Positions 6,826-7,081 of a stretch of DNA of 7,081 nucleotides are shown in pieces (within the stretch, counting starts at the first letter, position 1; each line of letters opens with the position of its first letter). Made by a program: the position numbers and the translations under genes. Source of the DNA: Deltaproteobacteria bacterium (GTDB taxonomy: Bacteria > Desulfobacterota > Syntrophia > Syntrophales > Smithellaceae). The notes beneath the pieces were generated by a model. That model was given only the letters and a program-made list of their open reading frames with translations. It made no database searches and was not told the origin of the DNA. Location: positions 1-7,081 of the forward strand of contig JAGVUJ010000097.1 in the NCBI GenBank assembly GCA_019136325.1. Reading direction: 5' to 3'.

Positions 6826-6893
6826 AGTCCAACTTCGCCGGAGAGACGTCTTGTGGATCGTCTGCGATCTTCCTGTCGGACTTTTTATTATTT
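6826..6893 (+). terminator. possible structured terminator after the esterase gene
   Basis: AGTCC (6826-6830) can pair with GGACT (6878-6882), which is followed directly by TTTTATTATTT (6883-6893). Inside the loop is a small hairpin, GATCG (6856-6860) with CGATC (6865-6869). A closing stem followed by a T-rich run resembles an intrinsic terminator, but the stem is short and the loop is long. It may instead be part of another structured RNA. The position, 43 bases after the esterase stop, is suitable. Confidence 0.3.
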
Positions 6894-6973
6894 ACAAATC
6901 AAATCAAAAGAGTTAATAAAACAGCATTAAAAATCGTCGCACTTAGCCTCATATCAAATAGATGCAGGATAAA

Positions 6974-7014
6974 GGGCGTTCATGCCGCTGGATTGGAAAC
7001 AGCGGGAAGCGCCT
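6974..7014. repeat. nested inverted repeat upstream of the third gene
   Basis: CCGCTG (6985-6990) and CAGCGG (7000-7005) form a perfect 6-bp inner stem with a 9-base loop. GGCG (6975-6978) and CGCC (7010-7013) can form an outer stem, separated from the inner one by a small internal loop. The element ends about 36 bases before the ATG at 7050 and overlaps a weak promoter-like pair (TTGGAA at 6993-6998, TAAAAT at 7018-7023, 19-base spacer). It could be an operator or a 5'-leader hairpin. Confidence 0.35.
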
Positions 7015-7049
7015 AAATAAAATTTGTTTTTCGATTGTGAAGGAGAATA

Positions 7050-7081
7050 ATGCCCGCACCGCAGATCATTCTGGAGCTGAT
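7050..7081 (+). CDS. start of a third gene, cut by the window end; possibly a type IIG restriction-modification enzyme
   Basis: The ATG at 7050 follows GAAGGAG (7039-7045) at a spacing of 4 bases, a strong ribosome binding site. The visible residues are MPAPQIILEL, with no stop before the window ends. From memory, Eco57I/TaqI-like combined restriction-modification enzymes often start with a similar (M)xAPQIILxLIERFDRN-type sequence, so this is a possible start of such a gene. Ten residues cannot prove a family. The existence of a gene here is likely; the function is a low-confidence inference. Confidence 0.55.
   Translation, partial: MPAPQIILEL

Larger units (their letters stand above)
6783..7049. 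other. 267-bp non-coding stretch between the esterase and the next gene
   Basis: No reading frame with a ribosome binding site was found here on either strand. The left half holds the palindrome GACTATAGTC (6820-6829), the palindrome AGACGTCT (6844-6851) and the possible terminator at 6826-6893. The middle (about 6890-6970) is AT-rich without clear structure. The right part holds a nested inverted repeat (6974-7014) and the ribosome binding site of the next gene. No tRNA, CRISPR repeat or insertion-sequence end was recognised. Confidence 0.6.

Noticed and set aside
6659..6916. Open frame of 85 codons on the + strand running from the esterase end into the intergenic gap
   Set aside because: It starts inside the esterase in another frame, has no convincing ribosome binding site and shows no domain.
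1..7081. CRISPR array, tRNA or rRNA gene, transposase or insertion-sequence ends
   Set aside because: No regularly spaced identical repeats, no cloverleaf with conserved T-loop, no rRNA-like stretch and no transposase frame were seen.

Overview
The window looks like bacterial chromosomal DNA of medium G+C with AT-rich intergenic gaps and good Shine-Dalgarno sites. Everything supportable lies on the + strand: one very large signalling gene, one esterase gene and the first bases of a third gene. The organism cannot be fixed from the sequence. Large soluble hybrid kinases built from many PAS boxes with 'RDITERKQAEE'-type linkers are frequent in Deltaproteobacteria (Desulfobacterota, for example Syntrophales-like lineages), so that is my low-confidence guess.

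Layout. Bases 1-194 are a non-coding leader with two inverted repeats, a possible sigma-70 promoter and a ribosome binding site. Bases 201-5705 encode a hybrid histidine kinase of about 1834 residues, ordered receiver - nine PAS - HisKA - HATPase - degenerate receiver - intact receiver. It has no membrane segment and no HPt domain. Bases 5706-5876 are an intergenic region with a good promoter (TTGACA / TGTAGT) and a 7-bp palindrome over the predicted transcription start. Bases 5877-6782 encode an alpha/beta-hydrolase of the HSL (GDSAGG) esterase family. Bases 6783-7049 hold no gene but contain several inverted repeats, including a structured stretch ending in a T-rich run and a nested inverted repeat before the next gene. 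At 7050 a third gene starts behind a strong GAAGGAG site. Only ten full codons are visible, and they resemble from memory the N-terminus of Eco57I/TaqI-like restriction-modification enzymes.

How the parts may work together. The kinase should be a cytoplasmic signal integrator: it can receive phosphate on its N-terminal receiver, sense several inputs through its PAS array, and pass phosphate through the C-terminal receiver to an HPt protein encoded elsewhere. The esterase has its own promoter and is probably a separate transcription unit. A near-identical motif (TTYCCGGAAAAAT) lies upstream of both genes, so shared regulation is possible but unproven. The most notable features are the nine-PAS array with receivers at both ends and the Asp-to-Glu pseudo-receiver next to the kinase core. 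I see no clear sign of a wholly new system in this window.
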